Source: Pleurocapsa minor HA4230-MV1 (GTDB taxonomy: Bacteria > Cyanobacteriota > Cyanobacteriia > Cyanobacteriales > Xenococcaceae). From it: a stretch of DNA of 64,000 bases. Both the position numbers and the translations under genes were made by a program. The notes under the pieces are model-generated. The model ran no database searches. It saw only the letters and a program-made list of their open reading frames with translations, and was not told the origin of the DNA. Below, one piece after another: positions 54,593-63,291 of the stretch. The DNA lies in the NCBI GenBank assembly GCA_019359095.1, contig JAHHHZ010000011.1:124001-188000 (forward strand), read 5' to 3'. How positions within the stretch are numbered: the first letter of the stretch is position 1; each line of letters starts with the position of its first letter.

Positions 54593-55990
54593 TTAAAGAG
54601 ATTGTAAGAACTGAATCATCGCAGTGCGATCGCTTATTGATAAATTCTGAAATGTTTCTTTGGCGTTTTTTGCTTCTCCATCATGCCAGAGAATTGCTTC
54701 TTCGATAGTACGAGCGCGTCCGTCATGGAGATAGCCAGCATTAGGTAGCACAGTTTGAGTTAAACCTAATCCCCACAGAGGCGATGTCCGCCATTCCTTA
54801 CCATTTGCCTGAAAATCGGGACGACCATCAGCTAATTCATTTCCCATGTCGTGTAACAGCAAGTCTGTGTAAGGATGAATTGTTTGGTTAGCTAAAATTT
54901 TAACTTCATGATCTCCTGTTTTGAGTTCAGAAATATGGCAAGCATTACAGTTTGCTTGCGTAAAGAGTTTTTCTCCTTTTTTTACTTCAGGACGATTTAA
55001 TAGAGTACGGTTGGGAACACCTAAAGTTTGGACGTAAAACACGTTATCTTTCAAGGTTTTTTCGTTAATATCCATCGACCCATCAGCAGCAGGAAATAAA
55101 GGATTAGTTACCCCCATATCATTTACATAAGCACCTGCGCTTTGTTGTAATAAGTTGGGATTATTAGCTTTTAAACCAAAACGTCCTAAAGTCGTTTGTT
55201 TCTTGACTCCATCCCAAACTTCGTTAGGACGACCAGAAATACCATCTTTATTTTTGTCTTCAGGATCGGCTAAATTTCTAATTGTCTTTTCGGGTATGGC
55301 TTCGAGTAAGCCTAAACCAAAAACTGGGGGTGGTATGCGTAGAGAAGTTAAGACATTAGCTGGTAATGATTGCCCGTCAAAAAGAGTTATTTTTGCCTGT
55401 GGCGATCGCAATTTATACGTCGTTCCATCTTTATATTGTCCTGTTTTTTCTGACCAGTTAATTGCTACTGTCGCTTCAGGATGATTACCAAAAACTGCTT
55501 GATCTTGAATTTGGTTGCCCATACCAGGCACAGGTGGCGTATTTTCAGAGTCAATAGTTGCCTCAAGACTATATTGTCTCCCAGCCACCTCTAGATTAGC
55601 TGTTTTTTCTGGATTGCTAACTCTAACCAGTAATTGTCCTGTTTCTGGTAAACCCCGACCATCTTTAAGATGACAAGCAGCACAGGAAACATTATTAAAC
55701 AGAGGCCCTAACCCAGCTTGAACTTTGGCTGGCGGAGTGACAAAGACTGCCTCAAAGTTACTATCGCCATCGCGATGTCTTTTTAAATCTTTTCCTGTTA
55801 AACTTTCTGCTGCTTGCTCAAAAGCACCTGAACTTCGACTTAAAATAGTTAAATTTCCCGCAGCTAAAGGATTTGATTCTGGAGTGAACCCTAATATATT
55901 GGACAAACCAATACCGAGAATTGCTGTCAAACTAAATAAGGCGACGTAAAGAAGATGTTTGCTGGGCAAGCGGAAGGAAGATATAGTCAT
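54593..55990 (-). CDS. di-heme oxidoreductase (DUF1111/DHOR, cytochrome c peroxidase-like)
   Basis: 465 residues. Signal/anchor segment 12-34. Two c-type heme sites: CAACH (103-107) and CNACH (348-352). Complete family length with GLGPLFNNVSC and HDGRARTIEEAILWHDGEA near the end. Periplasmic. Genes of this type commonly sit beside imelysins in iron-related clusters, as here (imelysin directly upstream, 44 bp). Its 3' end has been copied twice (53129, 54073). Confidence 0.86.
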   Translation of the reverse strand: MTISSFRLPSKHLLYVALFSLTAILGIGLSNILGFTPESNPLAAGNLTILSRSSGAFEQAAESLTGKDLKRHRDGDSNFEAVFVTPPAKVQAGLGPLFNNVSCAACHLKDGRGLPETGQLLVRVSNPEKTANLEVAGRQYSLEATIDSENTPPVPGMGNQIQDQAVFGNHPEATVAINWSEKTGQYKDGTTYKLRSPQAKITLFDGQSLPANVLTSLRIPPPVFGLGLLEAIPEKTIRNLADPEDKNKDGISGRPNEVWDGVKKQTTLGRFGLKANNPNLLQQSAGAYVNDMGVTNPLFPAADGSMDINEKTLKDNVFYVQTLGVPNRTLLNRPEVKKGEKLFTQANCNACHISELKTGDHEVKILANQTIHPYTDLLLHDMGNELADGRPDFQANGKEWRTSPLWGLGLTQTVLPNAGYLHDGRARTIEEAILWHDGEAKNAKETFQNLSISDRTAMIQFLQSL

Positions 55991-56033
55991 ATTTACAGTG
56001 AGAAGAAAAAATTAACGATTTAGACAAAAATAA

Positions 56034-57272
56034 TCAACTTTCTGTACTTTCAGCAAACAAAGGTACTACTTTCTCTTGAATAGTTTGGTAAGTTGTCAAT
56101 ATTTCGCTTTGAGCGGTTTTCAATTTCTCCAAAGTAGCTGCATCGCTAAATTTAGTTTCAATAGGTGCGGGGACTGTTTCTAAGGCTTTTAAAGCTGTGT
56201 CCAGTTGCGTTCTAATTTCTCGATCCAAAGCTGGATCTTTCTTCGCGACTAAATCACTAACACCTTGTCCTTCGGTATCTTTTGCTTCACCCATATAGGC
56301 ATTACGAGCGCTGATCAGGTTGTTTTTAAAATCAGTAAGGGAGTTATGACTAAAACGACTTTCAAAATCCAAATCTTGTTTAGTTTCAATTGGCTTGCCG
56401 ATTTTTACTTCTCCGACTTCTTCGACGCAGCCGACAATACCACTAACAATTTCTGTTAAAGCAGCTTCAACTGTGGGATAAGTAGTATTACTACTATCAC
56501 CTGCGGTAGTAAACACTTCCCGAAAAGCTGGCTGACCATCAACCCCCGCAACCCAACTTTCTTTGAGTGCTTCTGCTGTCTTGTGGAAATCAGTTGTCAA
56601 TAATTGTAATAATTCTAATTCTCGCTTAGATAGTTCGTTCGCTTGACGATTATTATTTTCTCCAAACAAAAAGTACTCAATGGTATGGAAACCCTTCTGG
56701 GTACTTTGCAGCTTGGTCTCAACGTAATTTTGATCTAACTTTTCTTGACTTTTAATTAAACCAGTTACATCAGTCTGGTTAACTGGCCAATCATCTAGAT
56801 TTGCATCGTAACCCAATGATTCGGCAGGGCCAAAAGCAAAGGCTTCACTTTGTTCCCAAGGAGTACGGGTAGCTTGCCAAGCTGATTGAGCAGCTTTTAG
56901 GTTTTGTTCGTTGGGAGTTTTGACAAATGTTGCCACAGCTTGCTCTAATTGAGTTGATTTAGCAATTAATTCTTGATATGTCGGAATCACCAAGCGATCG
57001 ACAAAATCAGTTAAGACGACAGTTTCGTTGGCTGAAGTTGATGTTTCATTTGCTGAAGAAGTCTGAAGGGAAGCAACATTATTACTGCAACCAGTTCCTA
57101 TAGTCATTGTTCCCAACAATAACGATGCATAAAAGTAACTTTGCCATTGAGTATAAATACTGGGAGCGGATATTATTTTATTAAACTTTTTCACTGTACT
57201 AATACTAAATTTATGGATTAAGTGCAATCTATATGAGAGTCTCTTGATTTTAAAATTATATAATTGCTGCAA
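56034..57272 (-). CDS. imelysin family lipoprotein (IrpA/EfeO-like)
   Basis: 412 residues. Lipoprotein-type signal with lipobox TIGTGC (Cys62); the N-terminus before residue ~40 is unusually long and basic, and a later start is possible. Imelysin (peptidase M75) domain ~85-410 with the GxHxxE motif as GFHTIE. Family members bind iron or act in periplasmic iron uptake. Probable operon with the di-heme oxidoreductase downstream. Confidence 0.86.
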   Translation of the reverse strand: MQQLYNFKIKRLSYRLHLIHKFSISTVKKFNKIISAPSIYTQWQSYFYASLLLGTMTIGTGCSNNVASLQTSSANETSTSANETVVLTDFVDRLVIPTYQELIAKSTQLEQAVATFVKTPNEQNLKAAQSAWQATRTPWEQSEAFAFGPAESLGYDANLDDWPVNQTDVTGLIKSQEKLDQNYVETKLQSTQKGFHTIEYFLFGENNNRQANELSKRELELLQLLTTDFHKTAEALKESWVAGVDGQPAFREVFTTAGDSSNTTYPTVEAALTEIVSGIVGCVEEVGEVKIGKPIETKQDLDFESRFSHNSLTDFKNNLISARNAYMGEAKDTEGQGVSDLVAKKDPALDREIRTQLDTALKALETVPAPIETKFSDAATLEKLKTAQSEILTTYQTIQEKVVPLFAESTES

Positions 57273-57960
57273 ATTATTCTTATTTATTTATAAAAAAATT
57301 AATCTTTTTTTCTCTTTTTTTTTGCGCGGTTAATATCAGATATGATTCGAGCAAGAAGTATACTTTATAACAATACTCGTCACCAGTTTCTTCAGTGGGG
57401 TTTACTGTGGGGAGGTATTTCCACTTTACAACTAAATAGTGCGATTACTACATGAGTCGGAATTTAAACGATCGCCTCCCCGCAACAACCTTAAGAGGAA
57501 AAAAAGGCGATCTATCATCCTCCTGCCGATGAAATGGTGATGGTAATGGGTGTATACGATTTAGAGACTGATGGTGTAAATGAGCTAAGTAGGTGGGTGT
57601 AATTAAATTGGAAATGAGGTTAAGGAGTAACAAGTAACGAGTAACGAGTAATTATGCGGAGCGGTATCTCCCCGTCGGCTTTTGGGTGGGAATCTTCCTA
57701 CCCAAAACGCGACGGAAACTATGCGAGACAAGTCCTTTAGGACGAGTAACAAATAGCTCTAAGGGTAGGGGTTTGATCAATTATTTTGCCTACCTACTTA
57801 TATGCTTTTATGGTTTTCCTAACTATAATGCCGAACATGCATAATTTCGCTTAATTGTCGATAAAAATTACTGATTATTAAAATTATTGACTTAAATTAT
57901 TGATACTAGTAAAGTACTAATTCAAGATCAGGATAATTAAGAATTAATATCAATAAATCT
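57273..57960. other. gene-poor region with short repeats and a tiny ORF
   Basis: 688 bp between divergent genes. It contains a T-rich tract (57300-57322), a 37-codon frame 57342-57455 (ATSILYN-like: ARSILYNNTRHQFLQWGLL) that may be the start of a lost secreted protein, an STRR (AGTAACG)n at 57626-57652, a hairpin with TGGGTGGGAATC/TTCCTACCCAA near 57683-57707, and an AGTCCTTTAGGAC dispersed unit near 57729. No convincing gene. Confidence 0.45.
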
Positions 57961-58941
57961 ATGTCTACTCGTATTAAAACTATAGAATTATTTCTCGCTT
58001 TGGGTTTTGCTACCGCTGTTGGCACACAGGTTTTAGCTGCCAATGCCCATGAATCCGATGCCATGACGGAAGCTCAAGCCACTACCAATTATTCGCTGAT
58101 GGCGCAAGGTGGTGAAGGTGGCGAAGCTGCTCAAGGTGGTGAAGCTGCCCAAGGTGGTGAAGCTGCTCAAGGTGGCGAAGCTGCCCAAGGAGGCGAAGCT
58201 GCCCAAGGAGGCGAAGCTGCCCAAGGAGGCGAAGCTGCCCAAGGCGGTGAAGGTGGCGAAGGCGGTGAAGGTGGTGAAGGCGGTGAAGGCGGTGAAGCTA
58301 CAATTGATACTGGAAACCCTGATGTAGACTATATGACAGTTCTTGGTTTAATGAAAGGTAATTTAAATGCTGCTCAAGAACTCATTGCTGCTAAAAATTA
58401 TGCAGAAGCGGAACCCCATATTGGACAACCGATTAAAGAATTATATGGACAAATAGCCACTGTTCTACCCCAAAAAGGGGTAGAGGATTTTAAACCTACC
58501 TTGACTCAACTCCACGATTTAATTAAATCTTCCCCAGAATCGCCTGAAGTACAGACTCTACTTGATGAATCCCTAGCATCTATTGATGGCGCGATCGCCG
58601 TTATTCCCGAAGAACAAAGAAACTCCCCAGAATTTGTCTTAGATGTCGTGGTGGAGATGCTCAACACTGCTGCTACGGAATACCAAGGGGCGATCGCCAA
58701 TAATCAGTTTGTAGAAGTTACGAAATATCAAGATTCCAAAGGATTTGTCGACTATGCCGATCAACTGTATCAGACTGTGGCAGAACAAAAAAGTCAAACA
58801 GATCCAGAAGGCCATAAAACCATTACTGAGAGCTTGGCTGAATTAAAAACAGCGTGGCCATCAATTGAACCACCAGCAGCACCAATTAAAGAGCCTGGTG
58901 AAGTTCAGGCCTTAGTTTCTCAAATTGAATTTAGTAAGTAG
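57961..58941 (+). CDS. secreted protein with (GGEAAQ)n/(GGE)n repeat and helical C-terminal domain
   Basis: 326 residues. Signal peptide 1-27 (ending LAANA), then from ~50 to ~112 a low-complexity region of seven GGEAAQ-like units followed by five or six GGE units, encoded by near-perfect 18-bp tandem repeats (58111-58300). The C-terminal domain (~118-326) begins NPDVDYMTVLGLMKGNLNAA and is helical; similar sequences occur next to iron-related genes in other bacteria by my recollection. Given the imelysin/di-heme neighbours, a role in periplasmic metal handling is possible. Ends before a strong terminator. Confidence 0.72.
   Translation: MSTRIKTIELFLALGFATAVGTQVLAANAHESDAMTEAQATTNYSLMAQGGEGGEAAQGGEAAQGGEAAQGGEAAQGGEAAQGGEAAQGGEAAQGGEGGEGGEGGEGGEGGEATIDTGNPDVDYMTVLGLMKGNLNAAQELIAAKNYAEAEPHIGQPIKELYGQIATVLPQKGVEDFKPTLTQLHDLIKSSPESPEVQTLLDESLASIDGAIAVIPEEQRNSPEFVLDVVVEMLNTAATEYQGAIANNQFVEVTKYQDSKGFVDYADQLYQTVAEQKSQTDPEGHKTITESLAELKTAWPSIEPPAAPIKEPGEVQALVSQIEFSK
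58110..58300 (+). repeat. 18-bp coding tandem repeat (GGEAAQ) and 9-bp repeat (GGE)
   Basis: About seven 18-bp units (GGTGGTGAAGCTGCCCAA variants) and then GGCGAAGGTGGT-type 9-bp units. Codon changes are few, so copy number probably varies between strains. Confidence 0.85.
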
Positions 58942-58985
58942 ATCGCTTAGATCGGGTCAATTTAGTAATAATTAGTAGTTGATAC

Positions 58986-59023
58986 TCCCACGTTTTTAGT
59001 ATGTTAGAAACGTGGGATTTTTG
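58986..59023 (+). terminator. rho-independent terminator
   Basis: Perfect 10-bp arms TCCCACGTTT (58986-58995) and AAACGTGGGA (59008-59017), followed by TTTTTGC. 45 bp after the repeat-protein gene. Confidence 0.85.
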
Positions 59024-59188
59024 CTTGCAGTTGTCATAAAAACGAGATAAGGTGTATTTTTTAGGGCGATTCATGAGGGACTGGCTTTTGAGAAAACCTC
59101 AAACGTTTAAATGCCCCGTCCAACGGCTAAAAGTACGTTGACTTTCTCGCTCCCGTCATTTCTGTAAATTAATTGATTGAGATAGGCA

Positions 59189-59815
59189 ATGGATTACAAA
59201 AGCAAAATCATGACAGAAGTTGAGGCACTACCTGAATCTTTATTGCCTGAATTATTTACCTATGTCAAAACTCTTCAACCTAAAGTAGCAGCACCTACTA
59301 AATCAAAGCTAACGATTAAACCAAAATCTCAATTTCCAACTTCTGTTGCAGGCAACACCATTATTATCTATACCGATGGTGCTTGTACGGGGAATCCTGG
59401 CAAGGGAGGATATGGCGCAGTAATTATCGATGGCGATCGCCGAGAAGAGCTTTCTGCTGGCTATAAACTGACTACCAACAACCGTATGGAAATGATGGGG
59501 GCGATCGCTGCTCTGGAATCGCTTAAATCTAATTCTAAAGTAAAGCTACATAGTGACTCCAAATATATAGTTGATGCGATGGTCAAAGGTTGGGCAAAAA
59601 AATGGCAGGCTAATGGCTGGCGCAGAAATAGTAAGGAAATGGCGAAAAATCCCGATCTTTGGCAAGAATTACTCGATCTGTGCAAGATACATGATGTCGA
59701 GTTTGTCTGGGTAAAAGCTCACGCAGGTATCGCCGAAAATGAAAGATGCGATCGCCTAGCAGTAGCCGCAGCCCATGGTAGCAACCTCATAATTGATCGA
59801 GGATATACTGGTTAA
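59189..59815 (+). CDS. rnhA: ribonuclease HI with N-terminal DUF2281-like extension
   Basis: 208 residues. RNase HI domain at ~56-205 with catalytic residues Asp63 (YTDGAC), Glu101 (RMEMMGA), Asp123 (HSDSKY) and Asp188 (ERCDRLA), plus His178. Degrades RNA in RNA-DNA hybrids. The first ~30 residues (VEALPESLLPELFTYVKTL) resemble DUF2281, an antitoxin-like helical motif, joined by a basic linker (31-55). Ordinary RNase HI starts near residue 56. A second in-frame ATG lies at codon 8. Confidence 0.9.
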   Translation: MDYKSKIMTEVEALPESLLPELFTYVKTLQPKVAAPTKSKLTIKPKSQFPTSVAGNTIIIYTDGACTGNPGKGGYGAVIIDGDRREELSAGYKLTTNNRMEMMGAIAALESLKSNSKVKLHSDSKYIVDAMVKGWAKKWQANGWRRNSKEMAKNPDLWQELLDLCKIHDVEFVWVKAHAGIAENERCDRLAVAAAHGSNLIIDRGYTG

Positions 59816-59823
59816 TAAGTCAA

Positions 59824-60267
59824 TTAACTTAATTTTTCTTTTAATTTAGCCAACTCTTCGCGATCGCGTTTTAATTCTTGTTCCAATTCCTGTAATTGTT
59901 CCCGACGAGTTTCAATTTCCAAGGCACGACGGTTTAAATCCAGATTCTGAGCAGTAATTTCTTGTCGCCACTTTTCTACCTTACTTTGTTCGACTTCAAT
60001 AAAGTGGGGATTAATGGCATTTTTAGTTAAATACTGCTGTAAAATGCTCAAAATCCACTCCTTAGCATCTTGAATGCTAATTATTTGCTGCTCTTGCCCT
60101 ATTTCTACCAATACTAATACGCCTCCACAGAGAGAACTTTCTTTGGTTAACAACAAAGTCTGAGAATTGTCTACTGACCAAACATACTCTGATTCTTGAC
60201 GAGCAAGTACTTGAAGCTGTATTTCTGCTGAATTTGGGTCAATCTCAACTTGAGCTAGGTATAACAT
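59824..60267 (-). CDS. coiled-coil conserved-hypothetical protein
   Basis: 147 residues. N-terminal beta-rich half (1-~65, LYLAQVEIDPNSAEIQLQVL) and a C-terminal coiled coil (~95-147, RREQLQELEQELKRDREELA). This two-part layout is known among cyanobacterial hypothetical proteins. No signal peptide. Convergent with rnhA (8-bp gap). Function unknown. Confidence 0.72.
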   Translation of the reverse strand: MLYLAQVEIDPNSAEIQLQVLARQESEYVWSVDNSQTLLLTKESSLCGGVLVLVEIGQEQQIISIQDAKEWILSILQQYLTKNAINPHFIEVEQSKVEKWRQEITAQNLDLNRRALEIETRREQLQELEQELKRDREELAKLKEKLS

Positions 60268-60414
60268 TACTTATAATCACCGATCACTTATTAGTTAGAC
60301 TCACACCAAGTAGCTTTACCAAACAGAATAATTTCTATCAGCATAATGATAGACATAAAACATTGATCTAGCCAACTAAATCAATTAATCTAGCGGAACA
60401 CATCAATAATACTG

Positions 60415-63144
60415 TTACTTTAGACGATCTAAACGCTCTTGCAATATTTCAGCTTGCTTTTGCGCTTCTGCCAAGTCATTATTCGCTCCTTGAATTACCT
60501 CTGCGGGGGCTTTATTGACAAAACCTGGGTTATTCAAGCGTCCAGTTAGAGATTTAATATCTTGTTGCACTTTGTCTAGTTTTTTCTGCAACTTCGCCTC
60601 TAATGCAGCCACATCGATTAAACCAGTCAGGGGAATTAAAACCTGTATTGTTCCTGTTACTCCAGCAATCACCTGCCCTGGATCTTCTGTGAGGGTAGTG
60701 GTAATTATTAGCTCACTTACATTAGCAATATCTTGAATATAGCCTTGGGTTGATTTTAAAATATCACTCTCTTTCTGGCTTTGAGTTTGCAAAATTACCT
60801 TGATTTTTTCTCCTGGCTTAATTACCGATTCGGCACGCAGGTTACGAATAGTACTGATGGTATTAAACAGTAAATCAAAGCTTTGTTCTAATTCAGTATC
60901 GATGAGATCTTCTCTAACTTCAGGATAATTCTGAGAAGCTAGACTTAGTTGACCTTCTGATTGAGTTAGAGTCTGCCAAATTTCTTCAGTAATATGAGGC
61001 ATAAAAGGATGCAACAGTTTTAGTATTCCTTCGAGAATATAACCTAATGTTTGCTGTGCCACCAGGCGAGAAGTAGAAGTCTCGTCTTGCCACAAACGGG
61101 TTTTGACTAACTCGATATACCAATCACAAAAATCATTCCAAATAAACTCATATAAGCCTTTAGCTGCTTCTCCCAAGCTATAGGACTCAATATTAGCTTT
61201 AGTTTGTTTAACAGTCTGATAAAAACGCGACAGTAACCATCGATCGACTAACTCTAAAGATGCCGTATCTGGCTGTCCTAATTCTTGAGGAGTTTTCCCC
61301 TTCAAGTTCATCATCACAAACCTTGAAGCATTCCACAGCTTGTTAGCAAAGTTACGGGAAGTCTCTACCGAAGATGATTCTTGTTTTTTACGATCATAGT
61401 CAAAGCTAATATTTTGTCCCGCACCAACAACCTTTGTAATTAGGGTGTAACGCAAGGCATCTGCGCCATATTTATCGATCATTAATAAAGGATCGATCCC
61501 GTTATTTTTCGACTTGGACATCTTTTGCCCATTTTCATCCAAAACTAAGCCGTGAATATAAACATCATCAAAGGGCATTTGGTCGGTAAAGTGTCCCGCC
61601 ATCATAGTCATACGGGCAACCCAGAAAAAGATAATATCAAAACCTGTAACTAGAGTACTGGTAGGATAATATTTCTCTAAGTCGGCAGTTTCGTTAGGCC
61701 AACCCATAGTCGAAAACGGCCACAGTCCAGAGGAAAACCAAGTATCTAGGACATCAGGATCTTGCTCTAGCTGAATATTGTCTCCGTATTGTTTCGCCTG
61801 AGTTAATGCTTGCGCCTCATCAAAAGCCACGACAAAAGGCGTGTGATCTTGAATTTCGCCTCCAGTTTCCGAAACCACATACCAAGCAGGAATTTGATGA
61901 CCCCACCATAACTGACGAGAGATACACCAGTCTTTTAATTTAACTAACCAGTCCCGATATACCTTCTTCCATCTTTCAGGAACATAATTCGGAGAATTCT
62001 CATTATCTAGGCAAGCTAAAGCCTTTTGGGACAACGGGTCAATTTTGACAAACCACTGGGTTGATAATAAAGGTTCTATGGGTACTTTACCGCGATCGCT
62101 ATAGGGAACGCTATGGCGATAGTCTTCAATCTTAACTAGATTGCCAAGTTCATCTAGTTTTTTAACTACATTCTTACGGGCAAGAAAACGATCCTGTCCC
62201 TGAAACTCCCCTGCATTTTCATTGAGACTGCCATCTTTATTCATGATGTTAATCATGGGCAGGTTATGCCGTTTACCCATCTCAAAGTCATTAGGATCGT
62301 GGGCTGGTGTTACCTTAACGCAGCCTGTGCCAAACTCCTGTTCCACAAACTCATCACCAATGATGGGAATCTCACGCCCAACTATGGGTAGAGTAACAGT
62401 CTTACCAATATAAGCTTGATACCTTTCATCTTCAGGATTAACCGCCACTCCCGTATCCCCTAACATCGTCTCAGGGCGAGTAGTAGCCACTTCCAAATAA
62501 CCACTGCCATCCGTCAAAGGATAACGGAAGTGCCAAAGATGCCCATCTACTTCTTGATTCTCCGCTTCTAAATCCGATACGGCTGAAAGCGACTCAGGAC
62601 ACCAGTTAACTAAATAATTACCACGATAAATCAACCCTTCCTTGTAAAGCTTAACAAAGGCTGTCTTCACCGCCTGAGACAACCCCTCATCCATGGTAAA
62701 TCTTTCCCTTGTCCAGTCTGCCGATACCCCCAGACTCTTTAACTGATTAATAATCGTCGTGCCAGACTCCTCTTTCCAAGCCCAAGCCCGTTTTAAATAC
62801 TCTTCCCTTCCCAAATCCTGACGGCTTTTACCTTCCGCTTTAATCTGCTTATCAACAATCGTACTCACCGCAATACTGGCGTGATCCGTCCCAGGCAACC
62901 ACAGCGTATTCCGTCCAATCATCCGATGATACCGAATCAAAGTATCGATCAACGCACTCTCAAAAGCATGTCCCATATGCAGACTCCCTGTAACATTCGG
63001 TGGGGGAATAACAATGCAATAGGGTTCACCAGGATGGTTAGGATCGGCTTTAAATACTTCCTTTTCCGCCCAGTATTGCTGCCACTTGGCTTCGGTTTGC
63101 TTAGGATCGTATTGAGTAGAGAGGTTCGTTTCGGTTGCGGTCAT
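60415..63144 (-). CDS. valS: valyl-tRNA synthetase
   Basis: 909 residues, class I synthetase. HIGH motif as HMGH (56-59, in [13 protein letters not shown]), the CP1 editing domain (~190-340), KMSKS at ~540 ([11 protein letters not shown]), anticodon-binding domain, and a C-terminal coiled-coil arm ([19 protein letters not shown]). Complete. Confidence 0.97.
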   Translation of the reverse strand: MTATETNLSTQYDPKQTEAKWQQYWAEKEVFKADPNHPGEPYCIVIPPPNVTGSLHMGHAFESALIDTLIRYHRMIGRNTLWLPGTDHASIAVSTIVDKQIKAEGKSRQDLGREEYLKRAWAWKEESGTTIINQLKSLGVSADWTRERFTMDEGLSQAVKTAFVKLYKEGLIYRGNYLVNWCPESLSAVSDLEAENQEVDGHLWHFRYPLTDGSGYLEVATTRPETMLGDTGVAVNPEDERYQAYIGKTVTLPIVGREIPIIGDEFVEQEFGTGCVKVTPAHDPNDFEMGKRHNLPMINIMNKDGSLNENAGEFQGQDRFLARKNVVKKLDELGNLVKIEDYRHSVPYSDRGKVPIEPLLSTQWFVKIDPLSQKALACLDNENSPNYVPERWKKVYRDWLVKLKDWCISRQLWWGHQIPAWYVVSETGGEIQDHTPFVVAFDEAQALTQAKQYGDNIQLEQDPDVLDTWFSSGLWPFSTMGWPNETADLEKYYPTSTLVTGFDIIFFWVARMTMMAGHFTDQMPFDDVYIHGLVLDENGQKMSKSKNNGIDPLLMIDKYGADALRYTLITKVVGAGQNISFDYDRKKQESSSVETSRNFANKLWNASRFVMMNLKGKTPQELGQPDTASLELVDRWLLSRFYQTVKQTKANIESYSLGEAAKGLYEFIWNDFCDWYIELVKTRLWQDETSTSRLVAQQTLGYILEGILKLLHPFMPHITEEIWQTLTQSEGQLSLASQNYPEVREDLIDTELEQSFDLLFNTISTIRNLRAESVIKPGEKIKVILQTQSQKESDILKSTQGYIQDIANVSELIITTTLTEDPGQVIAGVTGTIQVLIPLTGLIDVAALEAKLQKKLDKVQQDIKSLTGRLNNPGFVNKAPAEVIQGANNDLAEAQKQAEILQERLDRLK

Positions 63145-63291
63145 GTGACTAGCAGAGGTGTGAGTAGTTAAAGCAATTATTTATTGTATATTCATTGCCG
63201 TCACTCTTGCTAATTGGTTATTGGGACGAAGTAGTTAGGCAGGTAGGGCGATCAAAAGAATTGTAAATATTTACAGAAAAGTTCTTAAAAT

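Noticed and set aside
57342-57455. 37-codon plus-strand ORF
   Set aside because: Too short and unsupported to call a gene; mentioned only as a possible remnant.
57448-57633. 61-codon minus-strand frame with Pro/His-rich sequence
   Set aside because: No start context, no protein-like pattern, and it overlaps repeat-rich intergenic sequence.
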